Source: Combretum micranthum (taxonomy: Eukaryota; Streptophyta; Magnoliopsida; Myrtales; Combretaceae). Taken from it: a DNA stretch of 64,000 nucleotides. The position numbers were made by a program, and so were the translations under genes. The stretch's first letter is position 1. The number at the start of each line of letters is the position of its first letter. Positions 50,461 to 61,106 of the stretch are shown here, piece by piece. A model generated the notes under the pieces. The model was not told the origin of the DNA. It worked only from the letters and a program-made list of their open reading frames with translations, and ran no database searches. The stretch is taken from the NCBI GenBank assembly GCA_024138025.1, contig JAMXBD010000055.1, positions 1,426,001-1,490,000 of the forward strand, read 5' to 3'.

Positions 50461-51573
50461 ATATATAAAAAGCGGTTGTAAGATTAAGATTAATAGGGAG
50501 AAAATAAGGTTACAGGAAAAAAGTTGATGCAACAAAAAAATAAAAAAAAGTGAAATAAGAGAAAAAAATAGTTCAAAAAAAGAAAAGAAAAGGACAGTCT
50601 TCATTGAAAGAAAGAGAAAAAAAAAAAAATAAACATGTGTTTAACCAAGTTAAAAGTTAATATGATCAAAGGCTATAATTAAATCTAAGTAAATTAACGG
50701 TCTAAATCTTGACGGGACCGATCCTGTCAAATTAACTGACGAGATCATAGAAGCCCCTCGAGTCACCACGTGATCGAGTGGGAGTGCCCTTCATCCATTA
50801 GGGCGGAGTGTTTGGGTCGGCTGGGAGAGGAGTCTAGTCGTTGGGTCTTGGGTTGAGTTTCGGCCCAGCCTAGCAAAACGGAGTGTTCGGCTAGAAAAGA
50901 CCCAAGGTCGAGATCATATCATCAACAGTTGTCCCCTCTACTCCCATGGGGGGCAAGGGGAGTAAGTTGTTCAAGAAGGGTCACCAAGCCAAGCCAAAGA
51001 GTTGACCGATTAATTATGTTTTTTCTGAGGTCGACTGACTTTATTTTTTTATATAGTGTCTATTCATATTCTAGGTAGGAAGGCGCAATGCGTGACTTTA
51101 TTTATATAGATCCATTATTTTTTTATATAGTATCCATGAGTGTTAACAGGTTACCATTTCGTACTCTTTATCATGTGCTGTTATCTTACGCGATTTATCT
51201 TGGGTCATTGATCCAATGACCAAAACACATCCAATGGTTGCGGTGCACTTGCCTTTCGTTCCTTATCATTGCCTTCTATTTCCATGGTTCTTCCCTTATA
51301 AATATCCATCAACTCTGATTACTCATATCTTTTGCGTTTTGTCAAGCCTTTGTCGCTATTGACCTCTCAGTGGTCTTTAGTTTTCTTTCTCGATAATATT
51401 TTGTTCCCACTTTTTTGACAATAGCGGGCAAGAGTTGAAGTTCTTCATGTACACTGATTGAGGCTTCTCCTAGTGAAAACCTTAGGGTTGTCTCTCCTAT
51501 TGCTTCCATAACATAAATAACCCTCATTGCCCCAGAAGCCATATAGGATAGGGCCAAGACATATAGCCTCGCA
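50461..51573. other. 5' region of a decayed transposon gene
   Basis: Base composition rises in GC from about 50700 onward. The near-palindrome GACGGGACCGATCCTGTC lies at about 50703-50720. GTTGTCCCC near 50930 and TATA-like sequences near 51050 and 51130 are seen. No primer site or LTR boundary could be established. Confidence 0.4.
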
Positions 51574-51914
51574 GTGGACGATTATTGTACTCCCTTGTAC
51601 GAAAGTGCTAAGCTGTTCGTAGTGGCAGATTCCTATAATAGGGATCTTTACAATGTGGCCGGAGTGGATGCAGGAGATCTTAGGAACGTATTTGACTCCC
51701 CTTTTGATTTGGGCACCGGCAGTGGGCTCAACAGTTATCATAGTGAGGTATCGAATGATGTTTTTCATAGGGTGCGAGACCACTATCTTGTGGAGGCGCC
51801 CTCTGTTATCCTTACGAGGGCAAGCGATAGAACCCTGTTTTATGGTTCTCGTTTCTGCGTTCACACAAGTGCCTAGATTTCGGCTTGCGGCTCCCACTAT
51901 CTGATTTTCAAGAA

Positions 51915-51940
51915 TGTTGAAGGTTGATTCCTAAGTTTGA
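51915..51940 (+). repeat. 26 bp 5' LTR remnant
   Basis: It starts TGTTGAAGGTTGATTCCTAA and is identical to the first 26 bases of the LTR at 53859. It then joins directly to the inverted coding core. Confidence 0.92.
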
Positions 51941-53836
51941 TACACCAAGAAGTGATCTGAATAATGAATGCTTCTGACTTGAGAGTGCCTTTGTGAATAT
52001 GTCTGCAACCTGTTCATGTGTACTACAAAACTTCAACACAATTTCTCCTTTTGCAACCAACTCTCGGATAAAATGAACTCGGATGTCTATATGTTTTGTT
52101 CTTCCATGATATCCCGGATTTCTTGACATTTCAATGGCTGCTTTGTTGTCACAATAAATTTCAGATGGATTATCTTGCTCTTGACACATATCTGCTAAAA
52201 GTCTTCTCATCCAGATGCATTGACAAGCTGCAGAAGTAGCAGAAATATATTCCGCCTCTGAAGATGACAGTGCTGTTGTAGCTTGTTTCTTCGAACACCA
52301 AGTAATTGCCCCTGAACCAAGACTGAAAACATGGCCAGAAGTACTCCTCCTATCATCCAAGCAACTTGCCCAATCACTATCAGTAAAACCAACCAGTTTG
52401 AAATCTTTGACATGAGAATACCATATCCCATAATCCAATGTTCCAGCAATATAATGTAAAATCCTTTTTGCTGCACCAAAATGATGCGTTGAAGGACTAC
52501 TCATGAACCTTGAAACAACACCAACAGAGAATGAAATATCTGGTCGAGTGTGAGTTAAATAAATTAGACCACCAACTAAACTTCTAAACCTTCTTGCATC
52601 AGCCTTTTCTGTACCATCATCCAGCTGCAATTTTTCATTCACATTCATAGGTGTAGCTGCAATGTTACAATTCACCATGTTGCACCTTTTGAGAAGATCT
52701 GTTGCATATTTCCTTTGTGAAATAAATACACCATCTTCACATTGCATCACTTCAAGCCCAAGAAAATAATGCAACTGACCTAAATCTGACATTTCAAATC
52801 TATTCATCATACTAGATTTGAATTCAGCTACAAGAGAAGTACCTGAGCCCATGTAAATTATGTCATCAACATAGATGCAAACCACAAGAAAATCCTTGTC
52901 TCCTTGCTTCTTTAAGTAGAGAGTGGGCTCATTTTCACTCCTTTTAAACCCATTTTGTAGAAAGTATGAATCAAGCTTGTTGTACCAAGCTCGTGGCGCT
53001 TGTTTAAGCCCATACAATGCCTTCTTTAACTTGTACACTTTATCTTCTTTACCATTGATTACAAAACCTTCTGGTTGAGCGACATAGACATCTTCTTCTA
53101 ATTCTCCATTCAAAAATGCCGATTTCACGTCAAGTTGATAAACAGTCCATTGCAATTGAGCCGCCACGGCCAAGATAGTTCTCACGGTTTCAAAGCGTGC
53201 AACAGGTGAAAACGTTTCTTGGAAGTCAATTCCTTGCTGCTGTGCATATCCCTTTGCTACCAACCTAGCCTTGTGCTTTTGAATACTTCCATCTGCATGA
53301 AACTTCGTTTTAAATATCCATTTCAAGCCAATTGCATTTTTATCACTTGGCAAGTCCGACAATTCCCAGGTCGCATTTCTTTGTATTGCCATGAGTTCTT
53401 CCTCCATTGCCCTTTGCCACACTTCCATTGTTGCTGCATCTTCATAAGTTATAGGATCTGAGGCAAATAAAGCAAATGCATCATATTCATATATCTCCCT
53501 CAAAGATCTGAATTTTCTAGGGGGTGTTTTATTTAAGACTGCCTTTGTAGGGGAGATGTTCAGCAAATATACTGAAGCAGCAATTGCTTCTGCCCAATAC
53601 TTATTTGGAAGCCCCTTGCCTTTTAACAAACTTCTCGCCATTTCTACAACGGTGCGATTTTTGCGCTCTGCCACTCCGTTTTGCTCAGGTGTGTATGGTG
53701 CTGTCAACTCTCTCCTAATGCCATTTTCTTCACAGAAGTGATTGAATTTGTTAGATAAGAACTCACCACCTCTATCCATGCGAAGAGCGTTGATGTAGGA
53801 CCCACTTTGCTTCTCTACCAAAGCTTTAAACTTCCC
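51941..53836 (-). pseudogene. Copia integrase-RT-RNase H core, open but truncated and inverted
   Basis: A single open frame (stop to stop about 51908-53851) covers over 600 codons. It starts in mid-integrase (KFKALVEKQSG, then RMDRGGEF with a catalytic Asp, then PEQNGVAERKNRT with the Glu). The integrase-RT linker is shortened: NKTP runs straight into PRKFRSLREIYEYD. RT follows with [44 protein letters not shown] and the catalytic CIYVDD. RNase H follows with TDSDWAS, DDRRSTSGH, SSSEAEYIS and DNKAAIEM, then RTKHIDIR. The frame leaves real coding at LLGV and runs into the inverted LTR remnant. Lack of stops suggests a recent event. It has no start codon of its own (its first codon is TTG) and cannot act as a full element. 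Confidence 0.9.
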
Positions 53837-53878
53837 TTGCATTTGAATCAAGGGGGGATGTTGAAGGTTGATTCCTAA
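53837..53878 (+). pseudogene. Plus-strand C-terminal tail of the copia polyprotein
   Basis: Reading TTG at 53837 onward gives LHLNQGGMLKVDS and a TAA stop at 53876-53878, overlapping the polypurine tract and the first 20 bases of the LTR. Copia polyproteins of plants often end this way across the tract. Its orientation is opposite to the adjacent core, so it marks the original direction of the element. Confidence 0.7.
53849..53858 (+). other. Polypurine tract of the rearranged copia element
   Basis: CAAGGGGGGA lies directly before the TGTTGAAGG start of the plus-strand LTR. Confidence 0.8.
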
Positions 53879-54148
53879 GTTTGACTTGGTCTCAATCTGT
53901 TATATGTGCTGCAAAATATTCTGCATATATTCCGTACTATTAGTTAGTCAAATAAAATCTCAGTATAGTGGCAAGAATTTCTGATTTAGTTGAGATATTT
54001 TTGGATTTCAGTTTTTCCTTGTAAGCCTATATAAAGGGCACATCTTGTTATGAATAAAGTAAGCATTCTTCATATTTTCACGAGTTATCTGTTTACTCTC
54101 TGTCTTTATTCTTATTGCTCTGGTATTTCATTATTTTTTTCTCCAACA
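53859..54148 (+). repeat. Complete 290 bp copia LTR
   Basis: It runs from TGTTGAAGG to CTCCAACA. Plus-strand TATATAAAG lies at 54028-54036 and AATAAA at 54053-54058, giving the promoter and polyadenylation order of a plus-oriented LTR. Confidence 0.88.
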
Positions 54149-56485
54149 AAGAATACTTACTAAATCACTTTAACTAGATCCCTGCTCAATTGATGCCAAA
54201 CTCTTGGAGGTTGCCGATTGCCTTCAATGCCTTGTGTGTAAGCCTTTCTTGGAAGCCTTCTCCGCAGTTGCTGCAACATTGCTTCATGATAAAATGCCCT
54301 AAAAATGAATGGGTTCGACTACAGCAGGGAAAGGAACTTCCTTTCTATACCAGGTCGGATTTCAATGTAAAAGACTAGAAGGGAAAAGATCATCGTTGTA
54401 GAGATGGAGAAGAAGGCTTCCTTCACGACTTGTTGGGTGCATCTACCCCCTCGTCATCCTCAACGTGCTTTGTTGGCGAACGATAAAAAAACCTTGGCTG
54501 ATGTTCCTTCTTTTACGGAATGGCACCTTTTTGTTGACATTGGCCCCTTTAATGCTAAGGAGTTTGAAAGGTTCTACGTGGAGGCCTTGTTTTATACCAC
54601 GGCCCTTATTCATGGAGAGGGAAAAAGATGCTCGAACTATGATTCAAGCGTGATTTTCGGGCATTTAGGGTTGTTGGAGTGTTGCTAGGGAAGGAATGGT
54701 CGTGAGCATTCTCCAGTTCATCCCTTGTCGTGGTTACTGACCGCTTTTATTTTGCAAGTGGCATTAGAAGAGGCAAAACCAGGGATATCGGACTATTTTT
54801 TTATCCGCGCCCGTCAAGAGGGAAGGGGAGAAGAAGGCTTTCAAGCTAGAGACGGGACTCGCAAGGTGGTCACTTATCTTCTGAGCATCCAATGGCTCAT
54901 AAAAGGAAGGCATCCTTAGCGTCGTCGGGTTCTAAGCGAGGGAATGCCGGGCTTGGCGGCCTTACGCCATCCCAGGCACCTACAAAGAGCCCAAGGGAGA
55001 ATAACACTCCCGTTCCTGTCCTTCTTGCTAGCCATAGGTCCCCTCCTTTTGGTGGTGATGAGGATAGGGTTGGTATGACTATTGGTACAAGGGACCTTTC
55101 CGGTACTGGTCGCCGACCGAATGATCTAGTGGAAATTGATTCCAGTCATCACGATGAGTATGTTCCAATGCCTGTGGCAGATGAAGGGATATCTGGGTAT
55201 TTTTTCCTGTCCCATAACTTTAGTTTTGCCTAAGCCAATCGGTCATATCAAGTTGCTGCGAGAAGGTCGACGGCTTTTTTCCTTCGGAATCCCATCTGAA
55301 AGGGATGATCGGCTGGACACTTTGCCTATGCAAGTCTTCTTGACTATCAACTTGTTTCTTTTAGTTCGTTCTTCTCCTTCTTCTTATAGGTGTAAAATAA
55401 TTCCTTGCAGAAGATTGTTGAGAGTGCTGCTGAGGTGGTTTTGCATGGTTGGGTATTTCAACAGGAGATTGATCATTTGAGATCAGAACGGTCCAATCGT
55501 GATAGGTCCTTAGGGGAGGTAGGTCGGGTTCCTGCCATGAATTGGTTTTATCACGATACCTGTGCTAAATACCACTACCTTTATTCTAGGTTAAAGGTTG
55601 ATCATACTATTCTTGAGCACAGATTCTGGATGAGAGATCTACAGGCTAACCGTTACAAGGAGGAGAAGTTGGCTACCGACCGGAAGATTGAAGAGTTGCA
55701 GTCTGAGTTGAGAGGCCGTGAGGAAGCTGCTCGAAATGAGATAAATCATTTAAACGAGGAGAGGTACGGGCTCCAGAGGGGGCTGGCTCCTACTCCCTTA
55801 CGAGAAGTCCAGCTACTAAAACATCCGCTCGTACTCCACAATATTGAGAATAATCGGCTGAATCAATTGCTGGAGGATAGTCAGATGAAGTTAGTGGAAC
55901 GCCGGTCAAATTTTCATTCCCGTAAGGTGGAGATGATGTTGTAACGAGAAGAGTTCCAAGCTTCGGCTTCTAAGGCCAAGCTGGACCTGGAAAAGTCCCA
56001 TAAAGACCTAAATAAGGCTTAACGGGAGCATCCGAGCCGACCGAGCGTGTTAGGGCTCTTGAAGCTGAGGTTACTGCCCTAGGTACGGGTCAACGGAGAT
56101 CTGCCCTTAATGATTATTTCGGTGGCGAGGCCTGGGCAGAGTAGAATTTGAAAATCGAGCAGAAGGCAATTGGTGGGATTATCCAATACACATCCATGAT
56201 CAATGTCCTTGCAGCATAATTTCGTAAGCGAACTTCCGGTTTTATCTCTAGAAGGGTACCATGGCGTTGAAGGAGGGGGAGGGGGAGGGGGAGGGCGAGG
56301 ATGATGATGATATTGAGGGAGAGCAAGTTGCCAGTGGTGTCCTAGTCTCGAAAGCAGCTCTGAACGTTTTGTCTACTGATCGAGTCGATCAGCCCCTGGC
56401 CAGGGGGACCCTTTCGACGGAAGGAGACCCTAAACAACCAGACCCAGTCTACTTGGCTCGAAGGCTTCGATGGCGAGCTCCCTGA

Positions 56486-58059
56486 GTGGCGTAGCGAGTC
56501 AGGGGATACCTGCCTCCCAGATTGATCAATTTGTTGAGGTGCTCGCTTAGGAGTTCGCAAGGTAAGAAGGATGATTTTTCCTTTTTCAGTAGGGATGTCG
56601 GTTGTCCTTTGTAAATCTTTTTATACCGATCACTTCTATTAATGAAAAGTATCTCTTTGTCCTTTTGCTCGTTGTACTTCGTTTCTATAGTTTGTCGTTT
56701 TCTGTGTTCTGATATGCCCTTTGCTTTTTCAGTAGTCTCTTGCACCGTAATCCTGGGATTCGTGTCGTAGCTTTATTAATCGTCATTGTTCGAATCATGG
56801 GACTGTGATTGTATGAATTGGACGGCTAGGATTGAGTGTTATTGGACATTCCCGAAACATTGGGGAAACCTTTTGATCATTATCCTTGCACTCAGTAGCG
56901 GATTGCTTTTCAGTTTTTCCCCCACATTATTTTCCTTCCCTTCATTTGTTTTATAGGGTTTCTTTGTTAGTGATTACTTCCCATATTCTCTCGGTTTTTT
57001 AAGATTCTTATGGAGTTTTGACATTGAGTATGGTTGGAGAGATCAAACCCTCAGGGCATTCTTACTTTGTTTTCCTCTTGGATGATTCAGAGTTTTCCTA
57101 ATGGGCTTTTGCCTAAAGTAAGTCTTCCTATTCCAAGGTGGTAGGATCATTTTTCTTGCATAATGGAGGTTGCAGGTCTCATATTTCTTTGTTATGCAGG
57201 GAATCTGCCTGCGGGGGTAGATCATCTGTGCTTAGACTGGGTCGAGAGCCCGCTATTCCCCTAGTGTTCTTTCGTTTCCTTCCGGCCCATTGGTGATTAA
57301 GATAGGTTCAGAATGCCTACCCTTCTAGCCCATTGCTGGGATGCTTGGTGCAGCTCGATGATACGAGGTGTCTCAGGGTCTTACCCTTTGCTAAGTGGAG
57401 CTAGTAAATTCCTTTATTAATTTCTCAAGCTTCCGCGAAGTGTAGGGGATCGACAACCCTCTCATTATGCCTTTTTGGACACAGGAACTTCCCTTATCAT
57501 GCCTCGTCGGGCCAAGGAACTTCCCTTATCATGCGTTCTAGGATTTGGGCGTTTGATATTTGATCTTGCAGATTTTGAAGATTTCCTAAAGAGCTAGGAG
57601 TTCGGTTATTGTACTCGGGTGCTTAAGTAGGCCGATCGTGCTTAATCAGAGTTCGGTTATCGATATCCAAAAGGTCATGTGTGTTGAGTGCATTAATTTG
57701 TGATGTACGACCGTTATACCGATTAAATTATTCCGGCTGTAAAGCTAGTCAAAACTATGGTATCTGTTTGGATTAATATATGAATCCGAGTAAATTCTTT
57801 GCTTTTGTGAAATTTAACTATACGTGCATCTTACTTGCTTTCTTGTTGTGTGAATTTGCTCGCCTTTTCGGCACTTATTTGTAGTCGCATCTTACTTGGC
57901 AGTAAACTCTTCTATCTTATTTGCGGATCTCATTTTCTTTGTACTTAGGTGCTTGAGCAACTTGGTTGTTTGGTCCTAGGGACTCATGTTTTTTATAGGA
58001 CTCAGGTGCTTATTTAAGTAGCCCAATCATTCGGTCCTTGGGGCTTTAGCCATATCATT
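56486..58059. other. Probable 3' part of the gag-like transposon, no gene recognised
   Basis: GC content is higher than in the AT-rich fields. Repeated phrases such as GGAACTTCCCTTATCATGC (57484 and 57517) and AGGTGCTT words occur. No open frame with a recognisable domain and no clear element boundary were found. Confidence 0.4.
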
Positions 58060-58387
58060 TGTCACGAGACGGGAGTGAATCTCATGCGGCGCTTGATCAT
58101 GCTTCCAAGTATCGTTTGTTGTTAATTTAGATGGCGAGCTAGCATAATCTTCCTTGACTTTCCAAATCAGTTTTGAGCCCCACATTCTCATGAGGAGCGC
58201 CCTCTTGGCTTTGCCATGATCCCTTGTACGTTTGGAAGATTCAACTCCCAACCAATTTGTCCACGGGAAGCTAAACCCGTCTTCAGAGACAACCCGCACC
58301 ACGAACAAACCTTCTACTAATGCCATTCATATCTCTATATGCTCGAGTTAAACACCTCCATAAAGTCCTCAACTCTTGGACCGTGAC
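58060..58387 (-). repeat. TRIM-like LTR, complete copy
   Basis: This is 328 bp with TG...CA ends (TGTCACGAGACGG to GGACCGTGACA in plus-strand reading). Polypurine tract CTCCCCCAC (plus) adjoins it at about 58389-58397. Confidence 0.6.
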
Positions 58388-58914
58388 ACACTCCCCCACT
58401 TAAATTCATGACGTCCTCGTCATAAGGAAAATTTGATGCAGTCACTACCCACTCTCAAGCTCTCACCTCTTCTCCACACCCATTGTCAACACACCCAAGA
58501 TCATCTCACCAGGACTTCGGGCTTCCATAAGCTTCCTCTCGCCCTCACCCATTCAACCCTCCTGCGAGATTGCCTCTTGTTGAGTTGCCCAATGATAGGG
58601 TTTGAGCATAAGATATTTCATCAACCCCAACTTGTGACATAGCTGCCCTCAAGCAACGATGTCCTCACTCCGGTGGTTGCTCTGCTTTAAGTTCATCTAC
58701 ACGAGCTGAATCGAAAACAAGATTAAGGAAATCCTTGTCTCAACGAATCGTAACACAGTTGCCCTCTGACAACAATGTCCTATCTCTGGTGGTCGCTCCT
58801 CTTGAGCTTTGCCCATACGAACCGCATCCACAACAAGAATTACCCACTTATTAAGAACTTTGGGTAGCATCTAAGCGGTTTGATGGAGTTGGGAACTATC
58901 GCTCTAATATCATT

Positions 58915-59055
58915 TGTCAAGGGACAGTAGTTTCACCTCTTAAAAAGTTCTCGTGCAGCGCTCGACCATCTCTCCAAGCATTGTTTGTTGTTAATCTGGA
59001 TGGCAACCAGCCTAATCTTTCTTGACCTCCTAGGTTGAAATGAGTTTTGATGAGA
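58915..59055 (-). repeat. TRIM-like LTR, truncated second copy
   Basis: It shares TTTGTTGTTAAT, GATGGC and TAATCTT..CTTGAC blocks in order with 58060-58190, then is interrupted by gypsy-type LTR sequence. Confidence 0.55.
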
Positions 59056-61106
59056 TTAATGTATAAAACAAGAAGTAGAATCTAGATGGAAAATTTTGAG
59101 TTAGTAGTCAACATATGAAATTCGTAATATTGAATGTAGGCCATAAGGACACCTATCATCTAAGCTCAAAATAAAAGTTTTATGTATTAAATGGAGTCTT
59201 TAAGTAATATGTATCTTAAAGTCTTAAGTTTTAATGCATTAAACAAGTTTTTCCCAAAAGAATCATTCAAAAATTTAATTTCAAGAAATTCGGATTTTTG
59301 GATAAATCCTATTTGAAAACATATTTGTAAAGTGTAAAATGCAAGTTTTTATGTAGAAATGAAGGCTTGAGTAATAGGTATAATGAAGACTCAATTTGAA
59401 CAAGGATAACTTTATTTTCTTAAGAAAATATATCCAAAACAAAGGGGATGGTCAAAATTAGGAAACTAGTTTTCTTGAAAGTAAATAGTCATGGAGTTTT
59501 ATGAATAAAAAGTTTCTTAAATTTCCTTTTAGTAAATAATGTCAAGAGCATGATGCATCAAGCTCCATATCATGTTATTCATGATAGGAAATCATCAATA
59601 TTGCATGTGTAGTTAAACTATATGCTAGAAACATCACAAACATTCACAAAACTATTTCTCGAAATTGGAATTTTAGACTGATCAGAACTGATCATCTTAT
59701 TTCATGACCTAAACATTTTTGAAACTTGAAAATAATGTTAGAAATAGATAGATCTTTTGAAGTAGATAGAAATCAATATATAATATGTGCAATTCCAAGT
59801 TAAATTGAGTTAGATATGACCATTTTAAGTTAGGACTTCATCTTAGGCGAAAATTGACGAATTTAGTAAATAGAATTGTTAAGTTTGTTAGAACTTTATA
59901 AGAAATACTCATTGAGGGTATTCCTTGAACTTAGGTAACTTGGAGGACGGATTTCCACTCCCTGAGGACTACTACGACTGGTGGATTTCTTTCCATGGCC
60001 GAGTGAGTTCATTTCTTAAATAGTTGTGCTCATGTATGTGCTTGTAATTGTAGTGGCATTAGAATTCTGAAAAGATAAATTTTTGATGATTTGTGATCTA
60101 ATCTTGGTTGAATGAATGATAAGTATATTGAGATGAGACTTGTTGAAAAATCATAGTATGAGCTAGTATAGACTTGGATTGTCTGAAATTCTCTATGATC
60201 GCACTTAATCTACTTAATTAACATGCCACGATTATATGAATAAATTGTACATGCATATCACGTAGTGAGTCACATTGCATAGGTTATTATACCTTTGTGG
60301 GAAGAAGGCATAATAATTGGACAACGAGGAGCCTGTAAACTCGAATGATGACGTATATGCCTGAATTGAAAATGTGTGTGGGTGGGCACCTGTATTAACC
60401 ACAGTAAAATTTAAAAGTGGTGGCTGGGCACTTGTATCAACTACAATAAGAAGTGAGAAGAATTTAAATGCTGGTCGTATGGGCCTGAAACACCTAACCT
60501 CCAATAGAGGTCGTAAATCCATTCAACATAAGATTTCCAGACGGTCTTATGTATTGTATGCTCATGTGCTTGTGCATTCATATGGTTGCTAATAACTTGT
60601 CTGTTATATACTGTTGTTGAGTATTAAATATATGGAAATGAATATCACTAAGCCTGTTAGCTTACACCCTGATAGTTTTGTTGTGGTGTTCCTATTTTTG
60701 GTTGTTCTGAGAGAACACTTTTCACAGGGTTATCTTTTGGATGAAGGAGCTTTTGAAGAAGTCGGGACCTAGCTAGAGGCGTGGACTTCTAGGAAAATCT
60801 CTTTAACATAAACCCTAACGTTTTAATATGGTTTTAGACTGGATAGACTTCTATTATTATTTTGGCAGGGGTATGCCCTCTTGACTTTTGTAAAGACTTA
60901 ACTTATTTACCTTGTTGTGATTTCTATTCTTAATGCTATTGTATGCCTTCTTAAGACTATTCGATTCAAAGTGTGATCCTAAAAGTTGTGCAAGTACACC
61001 TTACACCCGTTATGTAAACTTATGGGATGACTAAGGTTGTCATACTTAAGTTTAAATATCGAGCGTGGTGAACTATCGCGTTTTGAGTACCTTTTGGAGC
61101 GTGACA
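59056..61106 (+). repeat. 5'-truncated gypsy LTR remnant
   Basis: The block ends TTTTGGAGCGTGACA, the same type of LTR end as blocks A and B. It contains the matching run of elements found near the end of block B: CACTAAGCCTGTTAGCTTAC at about 60647, then pyrimidine-rich sequence. No TGTAA-type start is found on its left, where it abuts the TRIM-like element. It is immediately followed by integrase coding sequence with no primer-binding site. Confidence 0.55.

Larger units (their letters stand above)
51915..54148 (+). mobile_element. Rearranged copia insertion with inverted core, TSD AAGAA
   Basis: AAGAA lies on both sides (51910-51914 and 54149-54153). Left to right the insertion contains: the first 26 bases of the LTR (51915-51940); the integrase-RT-RNase H core on the minus strand (about 51941-53836); 13 codons of a polyprotein C-terminus on the plus strand; a polypurine tract; and a complete 290 bp LTR on the plus strand (53859-54148). 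The core is thus inverted relative to the LTR, and the 5' LTR remainder, primer site, gag, protease and N-terminal integrase are missing. It sits inside the gag-like transposon gene at 51574-56485. Confidence 0.88.
51574..56485 (+). pseudogene. Gag-like plant transposon protein, decayed and interrupted
   Basis: Successive plus-strand segments form one recognisable protein type. 51574-51876 includes VFHRVRDHYLVEAPSVILTR. After a frame change come FGLRLPLSDFQE and, beyond the copia insertion, PNSWRLPIAFNALCVSLSW. Then come 54404-54688 (WHLFVDIGPFNAKEFERFY), 54892-55233, and a long coiled coil at 55405-55944 (many Glu, Arg, Leu; ELRGREEAARNEI). An acidic Glu/Gly/Asp run lies near 56270-56315. 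The PLS...PNSWR pattern and the coiled coil fit the 'putative gypsy-type transposon' family (PF04195-like) common in plants; this comes from pattern recognition, not a search. Frameshifts and stops separate the parts, and the copia element interrupts it between GAA and TAC codons. Its molecular role is unknown. Confidence 0.55.
58060..59055 (-). mobile_element. Small non-autonomous LTR (TRIM-like) element, partial
   Basis: On the minus strand a complete LTR-like block (58060-58387) starts TGTCACGGTCC and ends CTCGTGACA, with polypurine GTGGGGGAG just before it. About 530 bp to the right a second related block begins at 58915. The sequence next to it, AATGATATTAGAGC (58901-58914, minus), is a mutated form of the initiator-Met primer site. 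The second block is only ~70% similar and is cut off near 59055. The internal part has no protein domain and contains a diverged direct repeat (about 58626-58715 and 58746-58835). Confidence 0.55.

Noticed and set aside
53219..53461. 80-codon plus-strand ORF in the copia core
   Set aside because: Antisense to RT coding sequence with clear motifs on the minus strand.
58027..58326. 99-codon minus-strand ORF
   Set aside because: It lies within the TRIM-like LTR and crosses its end; no domain is visible.
60232..60592. ORFs on both strands in the gypsy LTR remnant
   Set aside because: Composition and repeat context are LTR-like; the frames are short and have no domain.
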